Shown piece after piece: positions 32,866 through 44,292 of a DNA stretch of 64,000 nucleotides (position 1 is the stretch's first letter; each line of letters begins with the position of its first letter). The position numbers and the translations under genes are program-made. Where the stretch lies: contig OZ018323.1 in assembly GCA_963969495.1 (NCBI GenBank), positions 68,345,720-68,409,719 of the forward strand, in the 5' to 3' direction. The notes under the pieces were generated by a model. The model made no database searches. It saw nothing but the letters and a program-made list of their open reading frames with translations, and was not told the origin of the DNA. Source of the DNA: Ceratothoa steindachneri. Its lineage: Eukaryota; Arthropoda; Malacostraca; Isopoda; Cymothoidae.

Positions 32866-33349
32866 GGCTTGGGAGGGTTGAGGGAGTGAATAGGGTTTGA
32901 TAATGGGGTGGAGGTAGGGACATTGAGGCAGAACATGTAGGTAGAAAGTTTGTAAGGAGAGATTTGTAAAAAAAAAAAAATGGTGGTGCTAGAGAAAGTG
33001 AAAATGTGTGAAAAATCCATAGGTGTGAATCAACTGCAGGCATTGGGGCAGAGAGGGAAAATGCAAGCAATGGGGATGGCAGAGCGCACAATCCCCCAGA
33101 TATTAGAGCAGCATGGCTATTAAACTAAACATCAAATGAAATACACACAAAGGTTAGAAATGATAAATGCAAGCAAGGCTGAAGAAAGGGTGATGGACTA
33201 GCTGAGTGGAAACACCTCTTGCAATTATGGCAAAGTTAATCCACACTGGCGGTGATAAGATACCAGAGATGGATTCTCTCCACAGCAGCAGCTATACAAT
33301 GAAGATACCCTTGGCTCAGATCCCACATTAATCAATAGGTACCCACTGA
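32866..33349. other. Intron, nothing recognised
   Basis: About 480 bp between A11 and a SINE copy, including an A-run at 32967-32979. No feature identified. Confidence 0.4.
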
Positions 33350-33632
33350 GATATAAAAACCCTTTGTGGTTTCATGTCATGAGTATGTGGATAAGAGTAC
33401 GACATGGGACACACTAGTGCTACATTGGCACAAATCCAGAACAAAGGAGAGGGTATATTAATATGGGAAGAAAATGATAGTGGTGTGATTGGCTAGAACT
33501 ACTTCCCCATGGGTGGCTAAGTTTCAGTGTAACCACAAGGTTTTGTGTCTGCGATCAATGGGATTGAACCAGCGCCTCAACTCTAGAAGTCCAAAGCCAC
33601 TGTGAATCCACTCTGTCACTCAAGAGCTCCAT
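33350..33632 (-). repeat. tRNA-derived SINE (copy S5)
   Basis: The minus-strand head GAGCTCTTGAGTGACAGAGT (about 33628-33609) is followed by B box GGTTCAATCCC (33570-33560). The downstream body is partly recognisable (AAAATGATAGTGGTGTGATTGGC in plus sense) and diverged. Confidence 0.62.
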
Positions 33633-33649
33633 AACATTCTCTTGCGGAT

Positions 33650-34300
33650 GTGTAAGAGGATAAGGAAAGGAGAGATTGGGATAGTAGTAGGAGAAAAGGG
33701 GCAAGAAGAATGCAGACACACCAAACTCACCTCACCCCAACCAGGGCCGAGAGAGAGGGAGCCAGCATCCCTTCCACCAAAGATGATGAGTGAACGAAGG
33801 CTGCTCCTCAGTCACTAGCATTCAAAATCAGCCCCAAAATTAGGTGAGAAGCTGATAAAGGCAGCGATGAAAAAGGTAAAATAGAAATGTCTATAGAGAA
33901 TAAAGCCCAGACAGTCTCAATCTAGTTTGAGACTGCTGGGGGAAATGGACCCAGGAGGGCATGCTGCTCCTCCAGGTTACCAGGTGGTCCAAGTCCAAAT
34001 GAAAGCTGGTCGCAACTAGCCTGCAAAATTAGCCACTGGCCAAGGAAATGAGTGAGAAGATGCTTGTAAAGGAAATAGAGATAAAAGGGTAAAGTGGAAA
34101 TGCCTAGAAAGAATAAAGCACAGATAGACTCAATCTAGTTTCTGATTGCTGGGAGCACTGGGGCCATGCCACTCCTACAGGTACTAAGTGTAAGAGTCTA
34201 CAGAGGGCATCATCTTATGGGGCCCTGTTTAGTGATTTCTCTGGGCTGTCAGCTTGGAGAGGTGGTCCATTTTTGATGTTGTGTAAAGTTTCTGCTGGTT
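33650..34300 (-). repeat. LINE-A 5' UTR fragment with a 213-bp tandem duplication
   Basis: GAATAAAGC..CAGAYAGWCTCAATCTAG occurs at 33898 and again at 34111, each followed about 60-90 bp later by a module like CTCCTCCAGGTTACCAGG or CTCCTACAGGTACTAAGTG. These modules also occur in the A15 5' UTR (46490, 46740, 47431, 47600). The piece ends where A12 begins. Confidence 0.6.
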
Positions 34301-34309
34301 ACGGTTTAT

Positions 34310-34780
34310 TTTTGTTTTGTTTTTTTATTTATAGCACAAACCTGGTGACTCCCTCCAGAGGCAGCACAAGTCACTGCAAATAGTTGGCCTCTTAATAATA
34401 GGCTAATTAAAAAAAAACCCAAATCAATCGGCCATCTTCTTTGCAAGGAGAGCTGATCTGATTCCTGGCCTGTAGTCAATGTGAGGAAGAACAAGATGCT
34501 GGTGTGGTCGGCCAGTCCTCACTGACTCTTTGGTGCCCTCATTCCCAACAATTCCCTACATGCTCAGGAACTCAGAAAATAATCTTGAAAACCACCCAGT
34601 TTGAAGCAGCTGGGGCATCACAGATAACCCAAACCAACAAGGGGGTGCAGAGATTCCAATACTCTGAGAGCACTTAAGGCACTGTCTGAGTCACTAAAGA
34701 TTGCAATCTGGTCTCTGAAATGGCACCACAAGTTACCTCCCATACAAAACAGTGTATTGCTGACTTCAAACAGTAATCAT
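34310..34780 (-). mobile_element. LINE-A 3' fragment A12
   Basis: The 3' terminus is decayed (GGTGACTCCCTCCAGAGGCA at 34349; GCCTCTTAATAATAGGC at 34394). It jumps at about 34420 to RNase H sequence (TCTTTGGTGCCCTCATTCCC at 34526; VPGHVG-equivalent region) and ends near 34775. The tail region is missing, so it is internally deleted. Confidence 0.68.
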
Positions 34781-34784
34781 CCAT

Positions 34785-35690
34785 AGCCTAATGCTTGGCT
34801 AGATAAAAAAAAAGAAGTGCAAAATACACACACAAGAAAAAAAAATCCTCCCAAAAGACAAAAAAAAAGAAGAGGTAAATATGTAGATTGACGTCGCACC
34901 TGAAAAAGTGGATTTTTGTGTGTTTATAATTCGTTCATTCGTGCCTGAATATTCATGCGTGTTTGAGTCCTAGTTATGTAAACGTTAGAACATTATTCTA
35001 TAAACAATTAGGATTATACACTGGGGGGCTGTGCCCCCTAGACCCCCCCTCAATTGATTGAAACTCAGGATCATCGTACGGGGGGGGGGGGTCCCTAAGA
35101 AGTGTTAAATTATCAAAAAACTCCCGTTTTTCAATCTTTTTTAGGAAATGGATCAAACCTTAAAAAACGCCGATTTTAAAGCATTTTGTAAGGTTTGAGC
35201 AGTCCCCTTAAATTTACTCCCAAAACGTGAAACATATTAGAACACGGACAAAATAGTTTACGTCCCATCATTCACGACACCAATCTACATATTTACCCCC
35301 AAAAAAAGCAAGAAGAAACCTGCTCCAGTGTTGTGGGCAGGCCCATCTCCCCCTGCTGCAGGATCATGTGACAACACCAAAGAGAGCTAAATGAAATGGA
35401 GGAGGGCAGCATCGTCCAAAGGGCCAGATAGTCCACAAGTCTGTGTGCATGAATTTGTCCAGACTACGAGGGACAAGTAGTGTGACACCACTAATCCGGG
35501 TACTGGAACAGGCAACATGTACAAAGATCCACCAGACTAGGAAAAACAAAAAGAATGCGTCAAACAGTGTCTAGGGCACCACCAGTCATTGCAGCAGGCA
35601 AGCATTCCATCATATGGTGGTGCATCCTGCGAATGCACCCAATTCAAGGAAGAGAGAAAGCAACATGAAGCAATCGCGGCATTGGGGGGA
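34785..35690 (-). mobile_element. LINE-A 3' fragment A13 interrupted by a MITE
   Basis: It starts at the palindrome block AGCCTAATGCTTGGCT (34786); the first hairpin is lost. 3' UTR sequence stops at 34873 and resumes at 35298 with AAGCAAGAAGAAACCTGC, matching 8350. The tail frame then reaches 35680. Low CpG indicates an old copy. Confidence 0.7.
34874..35297. mobile_element. MITE copy 1 (424 bp, 17-bp terminal inverted repeats)
   Basis: The ends are perfect inverted repeats, GGTAAATATGTAGATTG at 34874-34890 and CAATCTACATATTTACC at 35281-35297. No coding frame lies inside. Internal sequence (ACTCCCAAAACGTGAAACAT; GTTTACGTCCCATCATTC) reappears in reverse complement at 62132-62405. Target-site duplication is unclear in the A-rich host sequence. 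The superfamily of the donor transposase is unknown. Confidence 0.82.
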
Positions 35691-36697
35691 TAGTTCCGTG
35701 GGGGGGGGGGGTTAAACACCCATCTGGCAACTGCCTTCAAGGACATAAGCCTCTGTAATTCAAAATTTGAGACTAGTGCTAGGCTACTCAAAATCCCAAA
35801 CCAAATAAAAAAACAAAAGCAAGAAGAAAGCACTCTCTAACCTACAACAAAGAGTCAAATAGAATGGAGGAGCCCAACCACCACCCAAAATTCAGAGAGT
35901 CCAAAAGTCTATGTGGCTGAACCAGTCCTGAGTACAAGGGACAATTTGTCACAACCACGTTCATCATGATACCAACATAGGTAACATGTGAGAAGATCAC
36001 CCAGACTGGGATGGGATACTCAACAAGAATGTGCTGAATAGTCTGGGGGACATTGCAGTCATCGCAGAAAGTGTAGTGGAGCACTCCATCAAATTGTAAA
36101 CTAATGGTTGTGGATATTCCAATGCTTCAAGGTGACTTAGCAAGCTCTTTGAGAGTTGCTATGAATTATAAATCAGTCTCTGAGCTTAGCACAGTATAAT
36201 CCTCCATACCAAACAGTGCATCTCAACCAGATCATCAGCGAACAGAGATGCAGAGCCCAGAAGAGCCATGCCAGCCTCCAGCAAGCAGGGGAAGAATAGT
36301 ATGGAAGGCAGCTCCTTCTTTAAAATCAGAGACATCCATGCACACATGCATAACTTCAATATGTCAGAGTATTGCGTTCATATATCTTGGAAGCACATCA
36401 TGAGTGTTGTAGAAGCTTTGGGAGCAGGTGTGGTAACAAACATTCATAGGTGAGATCCTCCAGGGTGGCATCTTGGGCAGAATCAACAGTGGCACTGGCC
36501 TAATACTTACACCAAGCTCTCAAAAGAGTTTCCTATCCACAAATCTGAAAGAAGGGATGATTGGTGTGACATTTGTTTACAGAGGCACCGTCAAGATTGG
36601 TTGTAAACGAATTGAGAGCTATTGGCAACTGAAGGGAGAGGCAGAACGTGCATGTACAAGCAAATGGCACCCCCTCATCATCGACAAGTAGGCTCTA

Positions 36698-37954
36698 TAG
36701 TCAGACCTAAAATACTTGGCACAAAAACAGTGTGCCAACTATGGCATTTTTACCCCTCCCCTTAAAGAGTATCTAAAGAAAATGCCACATTACTTGCTGC
36801 ATGAATCAGGTGGGGTGTAGTAACAGGAAATTCAGCACAGCTATGCAGACAAGCTTTAGTTTGCTTCTGCTGTTAGTAGTTAAAGGTTGTGCTTTTTAGG
36901 GGGGTCAAGGGGGGTCAGGCATGGAGTGCTTTTATTGCAGGACCCACTATCCTGTTTTTTGTTGTGTTTTGGCTATGGATTGGGGTTGAAATCTGACCAG
37001 GTTGCAGCCATTCCTAACCGGAGTGAGCCTGCATAGTGTTGTGAGGTGGATGCTGAAAGCATGCATGAATGGTGCCCATGAACTACCACTTGACAAGAAA
37101 AGGCCAGATAGGCCATGTGAGACCATGTGAGGCCATGTGGAAGCTGACTCTAGAATCAGGCCAAGGAAATCAAGGAAAACCGGCATCTGCTGAAGAAGAC
37201 CTCTGTTAGGACCATCCAGTGATGGATCTGCAACACTCCATTTTGATTACCAGGCACCACTCAGGAAACCACTTGTAACTTTCTCCCAGGAGGAAAAAGC
37301 ACATTGCTTTTGCTAAAAAGTGTTAGCTTGGCACCCAGTGAAGTAGCAGAAGGTGTTATTGAGTGATGAGGCCAGGTTTACTGTTACTGGGGCAGATCCT
37401 CTTGACCCTAGGTTCACTCAGGACACCGTGAAACACACTGATAGTGTTATGATCTGGGTGCTTTTGGGTATCACAGCATTTGCAAATTTGTGTCTGGGAG
37501 AGAAGAACATTACTGTGAACAAGATGTACTTAGAGCTGCTCTACAACCACCAGGAGGATTATTTTGATGCTTGCCAGAATGAGGTGTTTATGCAGGATGG
37601 TGCACCTACACACAGAGCTAAGCTCATTAAGGAGTGATTCAGTATCTATAGGTTGAACTACATAAAAGGAGTGGCAGAGGAATAGTCCAGATTTGAACTC
37701 CATTGAGAACCTCTAGTACACACAACACCTGCTCTGCGCATGGGCTCATTATCACCTCAAGGAGTTGTGGAGCAGTTTTGAACCCCCATTGCTCTAAAAC
37801 CTTCAATTGTCTCCAGGAGTGTATCAAGTAGAAAGGATAACCCAACTAGTATTATTTCCTCACCGAGTACCCAATAACCATTTTACTTTTCTGACTGCAA
37901 ACCTCTGAGTTAAGGGGATGGGGGATGTCACATCAAGTATTATGGTACTGACTA
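36698..37954 (+). mobile_element. Tc1/mariner-like element with decayed ends
   Basis: TAGTCAGACCTAAAATACTT at 36698 mirrors AAGTATTATGGTACTGACTA at 37935-37954 with one gap and a few changes. Both ends fall at TA, as expected for Tc1/mariner. It sits inside the RT of A14. Frames are broken, so it is non-autonomous. Confidence 0.68.
37160..37800 (+). pseudogene. Tc1-like transposase remnant
   Basis: The frame 37353-37637 carries LLSDEARFTVTGADPLDPRF, TVKHTDSVMIWVLLGITAFA, KNITVNKMYLELLYNHQEDY and FMQDGAPTHRAK. The first Asp (SDEA) and second Asp (QDGAPTH) of the DDE triad are visible. The third position lies in the damaged region after a stop at 37636. Upstream, GKPLVTFSQEEK-type linker sequence is readable in broken frames. 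Confidence 0.75.
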
Positions 37955-38705
37955 AATACGATGAGTGAGGCTCCTTCTACACTGATGATCTAGTGTGGAG
38001 TAAATCTCACCTATGTAGGAATGGCAGAGATTGAAGTATAGCCCTATCAGGACCCCACATGCTGAACATAGCACAGTGAATTATGCCTATAGCAAGTGTA
38101 CAAGAAACAATAAAGCTGCTGATATGGATCTCCCAAGTAAGGCAATAGGTCTAATACAAGAGCATGAAAATAGTGCCAGTCCAAAACGTTCAGCCAAGCC
38201 CCTCTAGGACCATGTCAGGGTTGGGGTGATGCCTGCGAATGTGGCAAAAGTGCACCAACTTGGTCTTAGGCAAAGAAAACTGACACTTGTGTATTTCATG
38301 GTTTAGAGCCTGTTGGAGCCAACACTCCAGGGCAGGTATCTTATAAAAAGTAATAAAATTGGGAGGCATTTCCTCACCAGCAGAATGGGGGAAGGGTCTC
38401 TATGATACCATATTACCAGAGTATCATAGGCCTTCTCCAAATCCAAAAACAATGCTGCAAAAAGCTGCCTGTGAAGAAAAGACTTGCAGATACCACTTTT
38501 CAACTGGAACAGCATTCAAATGAAGTGGGACTTACAGAAGCAGCACTAGGCAGAAGATAGGTAACCTCCACTGTCCAGTAAAAAGGCTTATCTAACATTT
38601 ACCAGTTTCTCCATCAACTTGCACATGCGAGGTTAGAGAAATTGGGTAGAAACCAGGGAGAACAGGTCGGGGAAGGTAATATAATTCTGTGCCATGAAAA
38701 AGGGT

Positions 38706-39215
38706 GTAGTAGTAGTAGTTTGCCATCCTGCCTTTATCCAGGCAGATCTCCGACTGGATAATGAAATAGACAAAGGTCAGTATGACAATTGCTGGTGAGC
38801 CTGAGGGACCCAGGGGCCAATCCTCTTTCAGGAGAGGTGCCAGGAAGTATTATGTTTGACATTGAACAGTGTTCAGGTGGAACCTTCATCAACCTGTGGC
38901 GGAGGGACATGTTTGGCATCAGAGGTATGTGGATAGGGATACCTATCGGCAGGATTCCTTGGAAAAGAGAGTGAGTGTCAATGTCATGCTGCAAAGATGG
39001 AAGGGGAAAGAAAGTAGTGTTGCAATTGGCTATGTGTGCAATGGTGTAAGATCTACCTACCCCAGTACAGGGCTGAACACAGCACATCCACCAATTGGTA
39101 GTCAAATCTCTATGTGCGCTAAAGTTTGTGTCTGCTCTTACTGGGATCGAACCCGGCATCACGATATTGGCAGACCAACGCTGTATCCACTTGGTTAGCA
39201 AGAGCTCTTGAAAGA
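38706..39215 (-). repeat. tRNA-derived SINE (copy S6), reference copy
   Basis: On the minus strand it starts CAAGAGCTCTTGCTAACC at about 39215, with A-box region TAACCAAGTGGATACAGCG and perfect B box GGTTCGATCCC (39153-39143). The body includes CCAATTGGTGGATGTGCTG and GAATCCTGCCGATAGGTATC. It ends in a TACTACTACTAC-type simple repeat at 38706-38718. Length is about 500 bp, long for a SINE. Confidence 0.75.
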
Positions 39216-39955
39216 GGGAGTAAAGAGTGGAAGCAGATAAACCAGACATAGACTGGAAACATTCTTGATAAAGGACCTGAACGAAAGCTCTGGAATGAGA
39301 AGATTCTTGACTAACTCAAGAGTATGGAATGGAAAAACAACTACAATAACACTCAAATCATGATAGGGGCGGCAATAATGGCTCCATCTTGCTGAGGCTT
39401 AGTTTTGAAAAACATGCAAAAAAAACAGTTTACAATGGTAAAGTGAGCACATGGTTTGCAACTGTAAGAGAAAATGAGTAGGAAAAAAAGGAGAAAAGAA
39501 AATTTGCATACCACTGACATAAAATTGAAAGACCAAGAGGATGCAAGAAGTCATTTAATAGAAGATAGACATGATGTAAAGAAAGATTCTGACAAATTTA
39601 TAAGCATCGATGTATGCTTCAAAAGATCCTTTCTAGAAGAAAATGCAAAAAACGGTCATCAGAGAAGAATTCTCTTAATTTGAATAAACGTACACATGGG
39701 CTCCATTCCAACCACAAATTTAACTAGCGTTATGACTCTCAGAAGAACCACATAAACATTAAGCTATTTCAGGAAGTCAGATGAAATGTTACAACATAGT
39801 CCTATTGATATGAAAGACCAATGGCATGAAAAGTAGGATCAAGAGCTTTGTGCTTAATAAAGCATGATAGGATAGGTACTTTCTGTAGCACTGATACATG
39901 TTGAACCCCAATTTTGTGGTAGAGTGTTAGGTGATAGTGGTACATCAAGACTTAC
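39216..39955. other. Intron, nothing recognised
   Basis: A-rich intron just downstream of an ADPGK exon (in gene sense). The 69-codon plus-strand frame at 39474 is Lys/Asp-rich with no domain and looks fortuitous. Confidence 0.4.
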
Positions 39956-40146
39956 CAACAATATTAGGAAGTATATAATCCATGAGGTATTTCTCTCTGT
40001 TAGCAGCTAACATGACAGAGGCTCCCTCCATAGCAAATCGCCGAGCCATACTTGCAGCATTTCCTCCAGTTGCATTATGGGAAGATGCTGAGTTCTGAGC
40101 AAGGTGAACTAGTTCTTTAAATAGTGTATCATTGCTTACAAACCTC
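39956..40146 (-). CDS. ADPGK: ADPGK internal exon with GGNA motif
   Basis: The exon is bounded by acceptor TTTCTTGCAG and donor GTAAGT, and starts one base into the Glu codon carried over from the upstream exon. It encodes about 63 residues: RFVSNDTLFKELVHLAQNSA, then a GGNA motif and MARRFA. The GGNA loop and the helix after it are characteristic of ADP-dependent glucokinases, where this loop lies near the glucose site. There are no internal stops. It ends with a single G that combines with TG of the next exon to give Val. Base composition is balanced, unlike the GC-rich repeats nearby. Confidence 0.88.
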
Positions 40147-40689
40147 CTGCAAGAAACAATTTCATAAGCCTTCAGAACAAATCATTCATATTTCATATAC
40201 TTCATCTCTCACCCCACTTAAATAATTTGCCAAACTTCAATGCACTCAACTGGACATTCACCTATCTGAATCTTCCCAAGAACACTGAACCACTTTCTCT
40301 GTCCCATCTATTGTCAGGATATCTGTTCACCCTTTCCAAATAGAGAAATAGAATAAACCCTGACACCCACCCAACTGCCCCTGCTGTAGCTTTCATAATC
40401 GGAATATACTGCACATTCCTTCCTATCCTGTCCTTCCCTCATCCATCTCAGAACTACTTTCAATAGAACCTCTCTGGGAGACCTCTGGAAAAGGCCACAT
40501 GCTCTAGCATCACTCCTGAGTGCTGCCAGGTTCAACTGAAGATACCTGGGGGTAACAAAGTAAAGTAAGTAGCTTCATGCAAGGCTAGTTTTCATGTTAG
40601 TAGATTGCAAACCATCACTCACAAAGTGCTTTTCATTAAATAAGAGAAAAATCATGCTGCCCATTTAATACTGTAAATAAGTTAGGCAG

Positions 40690-41120
40690 TCTGTCTCCTT
40701 TGGAATCACGAATAAGATCCCTGAACCAGATAATGAAATTTATATAAAGGTCAGAATAACAAACACTCGCTAGCTTGAAAGCACCAGGGACAAAACTCAC
40801 TGGGGAGGGTAAGGTGCTGTAAATTATTGTATTTTGACATCAAGAACCCTTCATGACTCAGGAGTGGGTCACTCGCTTCACATCAGGTATGTGTGGATAA
40901 AAATTTCCCTTTGGCAGGTTTCAGAGTAGGAGAGGGAGTAGATAGGTTGTTGTGAAGATGGGATGAAAGATAGTAGTGTCGTAAGTGGTTATATGCAGGA
41001 TGATGTGTATAAGAAACTACTTATCTGCATAGGGGGCTCACCATGCCTAGCAATAGGTAGACAGTCCCTCCGTATGCTGGAGTTTTGTGCCTGTACTGAT
41101 TTGTTACTAACCCTCTATTA
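40690..41120 (-). repeat. tRNA-derived SINE, decayed (copy S7)
   Basis: CAGATAATGAAATTTATATA..GTCAGAATAACAAACACTCGC at about 40732 and GGTATGTGTGGATAAAAATT at about 40886 match S6. The head at about 41090-41120 is only vaguely visible and lacks a B box. Confidence 0.5.
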
Positions 41121-41564
41121 TTCCAGAAACTATATAGACTTAAATCTAAAGGTTGATTTACCTTAACTTCAACCTTAAGCCACTTGCATGATTTTAAATG
41201 TATAAAATACAGCAACAGCTCTCCTTGAAGGTAAAATGCCTATCTTTGATATCATTGTCATTATTGCCATATCTAACCTCTTCTTTGCAGGGTGCATTCT
41301 GTATCTTGCCTTATTATAATTTATGTTTTGTTTCTTTCTCTTTTCAGTCAAAGCAAAATGTTATATGGAGTTTCTTTAACCTTGCAACGGTCACAACAGT
41401 GTCAGCTCTAGCTGTCTAGAAGTTTTGCCTTTATTCATTGGACTAAAATGAGCTGTAAGTAGTGGTGATTTATTTTCATAAAATAATGGGAGGTTAAGAT
41501 ATGAGCCAAATGTTGCAGAATATAGAAATGAGCAATGTACTGCACTTGAAATAAGGTTATAAGT
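41121..41564. other. Intron, nothing recognised
   Basis: T-rich plus strand (TTTGTTTCTTTCTCTTTTCAG at 41326-41346 looks like an acceptor by composition), but no exon follows in any frame. Confidence 0.4.
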
Positions 41565-44292
41565 TGATAATGATCAGAATCCAGTTTCCAAACAAGGCAC
41601 AATGCATTATCTCCCTTACCAAGCAGTGTATTTCAACTAGCTCATCTGTGAAGAGAGAGGCAGCCCTGAGTAGTGCCTTTGTGTACAAGCTCATAATGCA
41701 ATGTGTACGGTGCAGAGTGAGTGGCATCTCCCAGGCATCAACAAGTAGGCTCAGGATGGGAAACATGCAGAAGGTACCAGTTGCCAGAAAGAGAACGGTT
41801 TGGTGGATTGAGGCTGCCTTCCAAAATAAACAGCTGCAGATGCATAAAACATGCATCAGCAGTCAAACTTTGAGCAAACAGAGGAAAGATAAAACAACAA
41901 AGCAGTAGACCTATCAGCACCCCAAGTGCTGAATATGACAGAACAAATAATGTCCATACCAAGGAAACAGTGCTAATCTACCAGTTCCAGATGAACTCCA
42001 TTTAAGAACAAGTCTGGGTCAGGGTGGAGCCATGGATGGTAGCAGAAGTGCATTCCTTAGTCTTAGCCAAGGAAAACTGAAACCTGTTAGCATCTAGGCC
42101 TCACCAAAAGAAAGAAAGTTCATCTACATACAATGTAGTAAGAACATCTTGAAGTATTGAGGTGATACTGTTGATACTCAAGAGCCGAGCGTGACAATGA
42201 AGACATCCTTTTCCTGTCCTATTGGGCTGGAGAAGGCTCCCACCTATCACCCATATGCAGAATCAACAATCTTGTAGGAATTCAGAAATGAAAATTGGGA
42301 AGCTTCCCCTCACACCCTATGGTGTGGAGGGCCTCAATAATACTGTATCACAGGGTTTTTCCAGACCAAAGAACACAGTGGCATAGTGCTGTCTATGAAT
42401 GAAGGCAGTACCGATATCATTTTTTAGTTGGAGCAGAGCATCAGCCATGGAGTGGAACTTGCAGAAGCCATACTGTGCAGAAAACAAGTGACCTCCACTG
42501 TCCAGGAAGAATCTAATATTTACCAATTTCTCCATCAACTTGCACACACAGGAGGTTATAGAAATAGGGCAGAAACCTGTAGAGGTAGAGTAATCTCTCC
42601 CCAGTTTATGAAACGCAAGCACAGAAGCCATTTAACAAGAGTTTGGGAAGATACCCTCTTTCCATAACCTGTAAAACAATTTAGCAAAAATGCAAATGTC
42701 GAGACTAGGGGCAGTGTCCGCTCATGAAGTGAGATTGGAACACAACTCATTCAATGTAAACCTGGCATTGAAGGATTCACACCGCCTATGGAGGTAAAGT
42801 ACAGGTCAGTGACCTTTAGCAGCATAATGATGTGTATAGAATTCTGGCAGCACAGCATCCTGGCTAGTCAATGTGAAAGTAGTCATGAAAGACTGTCACA
42901 GATACAGGGTCCAAGATTGTAGTCCTGTTCTCCTGGAGAATGGGAGGGGGGTCCTGCAAGAACTTGCTCTAAATCCTTTTGACTCGCCTCCACAAATCTG
43001 AAAGCAGGGTCTTCCAATTAAGAGAAGAGACATATCCCAGCCAGGAAGAGCACAGGGCAGGCTCAAAACATACTGGAACATAGCTCTAGCCCAACAAAAT
43101 TTACTGATGTTGAAATCATTCATGTGGCACTTATAGGGCATGTAGGTATATTGCTTCTTTCTGAGGGCTGTACACTTGGATGAGCACCCAGGAAATGGAC
43201 AGCAAGCAAAATGGCCAGACATTATAGTAATAGTAGTTCGACTGACAGTGATGATGTTACTTGGAGAATTCAACAGCTTCATCTGCAGACCTAAACTCCT
43301 CAACTATAACAGAAAAATCAGTTATTTCCTGAAATGTGAACCCCCCTGGCCACTCCAAGCACCACCAAGGCAGTTTTTACACTGCAGCAGCCCATAAAAT
43401 GATAGATGAAAGGGAAATTGGTGACTACCATGAAGATTATCCGCCACCTCCAACTCAAAATCAGGCTGAGCATCCAGAGCGCACAGGGACAGATTGTGAG
43501 ATGAAAATGAAGTGATGCATAAAGTCCTCCACATTTAGGACAGGTATCTCCAGCTCATCAATCACATGAGAAAGGACCTGACCTCCGAGATTGATTGTGT
43601 TGTTCCACCCCATAGGGGGTGCATACCATTCAAATCCCCAAGCAGGAGAAAGAGCCTCAAAAACCATGCTATGATGAGGGGCATGATGTCAAAAAAGGGT
43701 ACACCCCTTATCTGCAACCATTGTCATCTTTGTCTCAAAGCCTTGTCACCTGCTGAAACAGCAGGGTCCCTGTCCATCCCAAGAATGCACACACAAGGAA
43801 AAGAGCCCCACCATCTTTTTACTTTTGGAGGTTGGACAAGAAGGGTGGGAAATGAGCCTGTCTCTCTCAACCTCCAGAAGAGGCCCTAAGGCAAGATGAG
43901 CAAGAGTCAGCCATGTCCTTCTCTGAAATGAGGAGGTAGGAGTACATCCTCTCTGCATGAGTCCTCTGGGGATCTTGCACAGGGGCAGACTATGCCTTAG
44001 GGGCTATCTCCTTCAAGTCTTTGTTCACCCCTTTGGAAGACCCTTGCATATGGGGTAGGGCACTTCCTGACCCATTTCCACCTTAGGAGGGGTCTTTAAG
44101 TCCCCTTCCCACCTCCAAGGTGTTGGGATGCCAACCAGGGACACTAGACCTATGGCCTGTAGTCAGGATATTGAGGCCAGCAAGACAACCTCCATCAGGA
44201 AGCAAAAGAGGGCGGGGCAGGCATGGCAGCCTCCCCCCCCCCAAAAAAAAAGATCACTAGTTTAAGACAGTGGTGAGCACCGCACAACCAGC

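Larger units (their letters stand above)
35700..38690 (-). mobile_element. LINE-A copy A14 interrupted by a Tc1-like element
   Basis: The 3' terminus (CCCATCTGGCAACTGCC at 35717; AGACTAGTGCTAGGCT at 35774) is followed by the tail (36084-35900: YTFCDDCNVPQTIQHILVEY), RNase H (36110-36560) and RT. The RT is interrupted at 36697 and resumes after 37954, clearly so by 38040 (GCCCTATCAGGACCCCACAT matches 14241). RT finger sequence (LFAALFLDLEKAYDT, about 38460) is last, and the copy stops at about 38690 beside a SINE. Confidence 0.75.

Noticed and set aside
39474..39683. Lys/Asp-rich plus frame (69 codons)
   Set aside because: No domain, splice context or repeat relation; composition fits A-rich intron.
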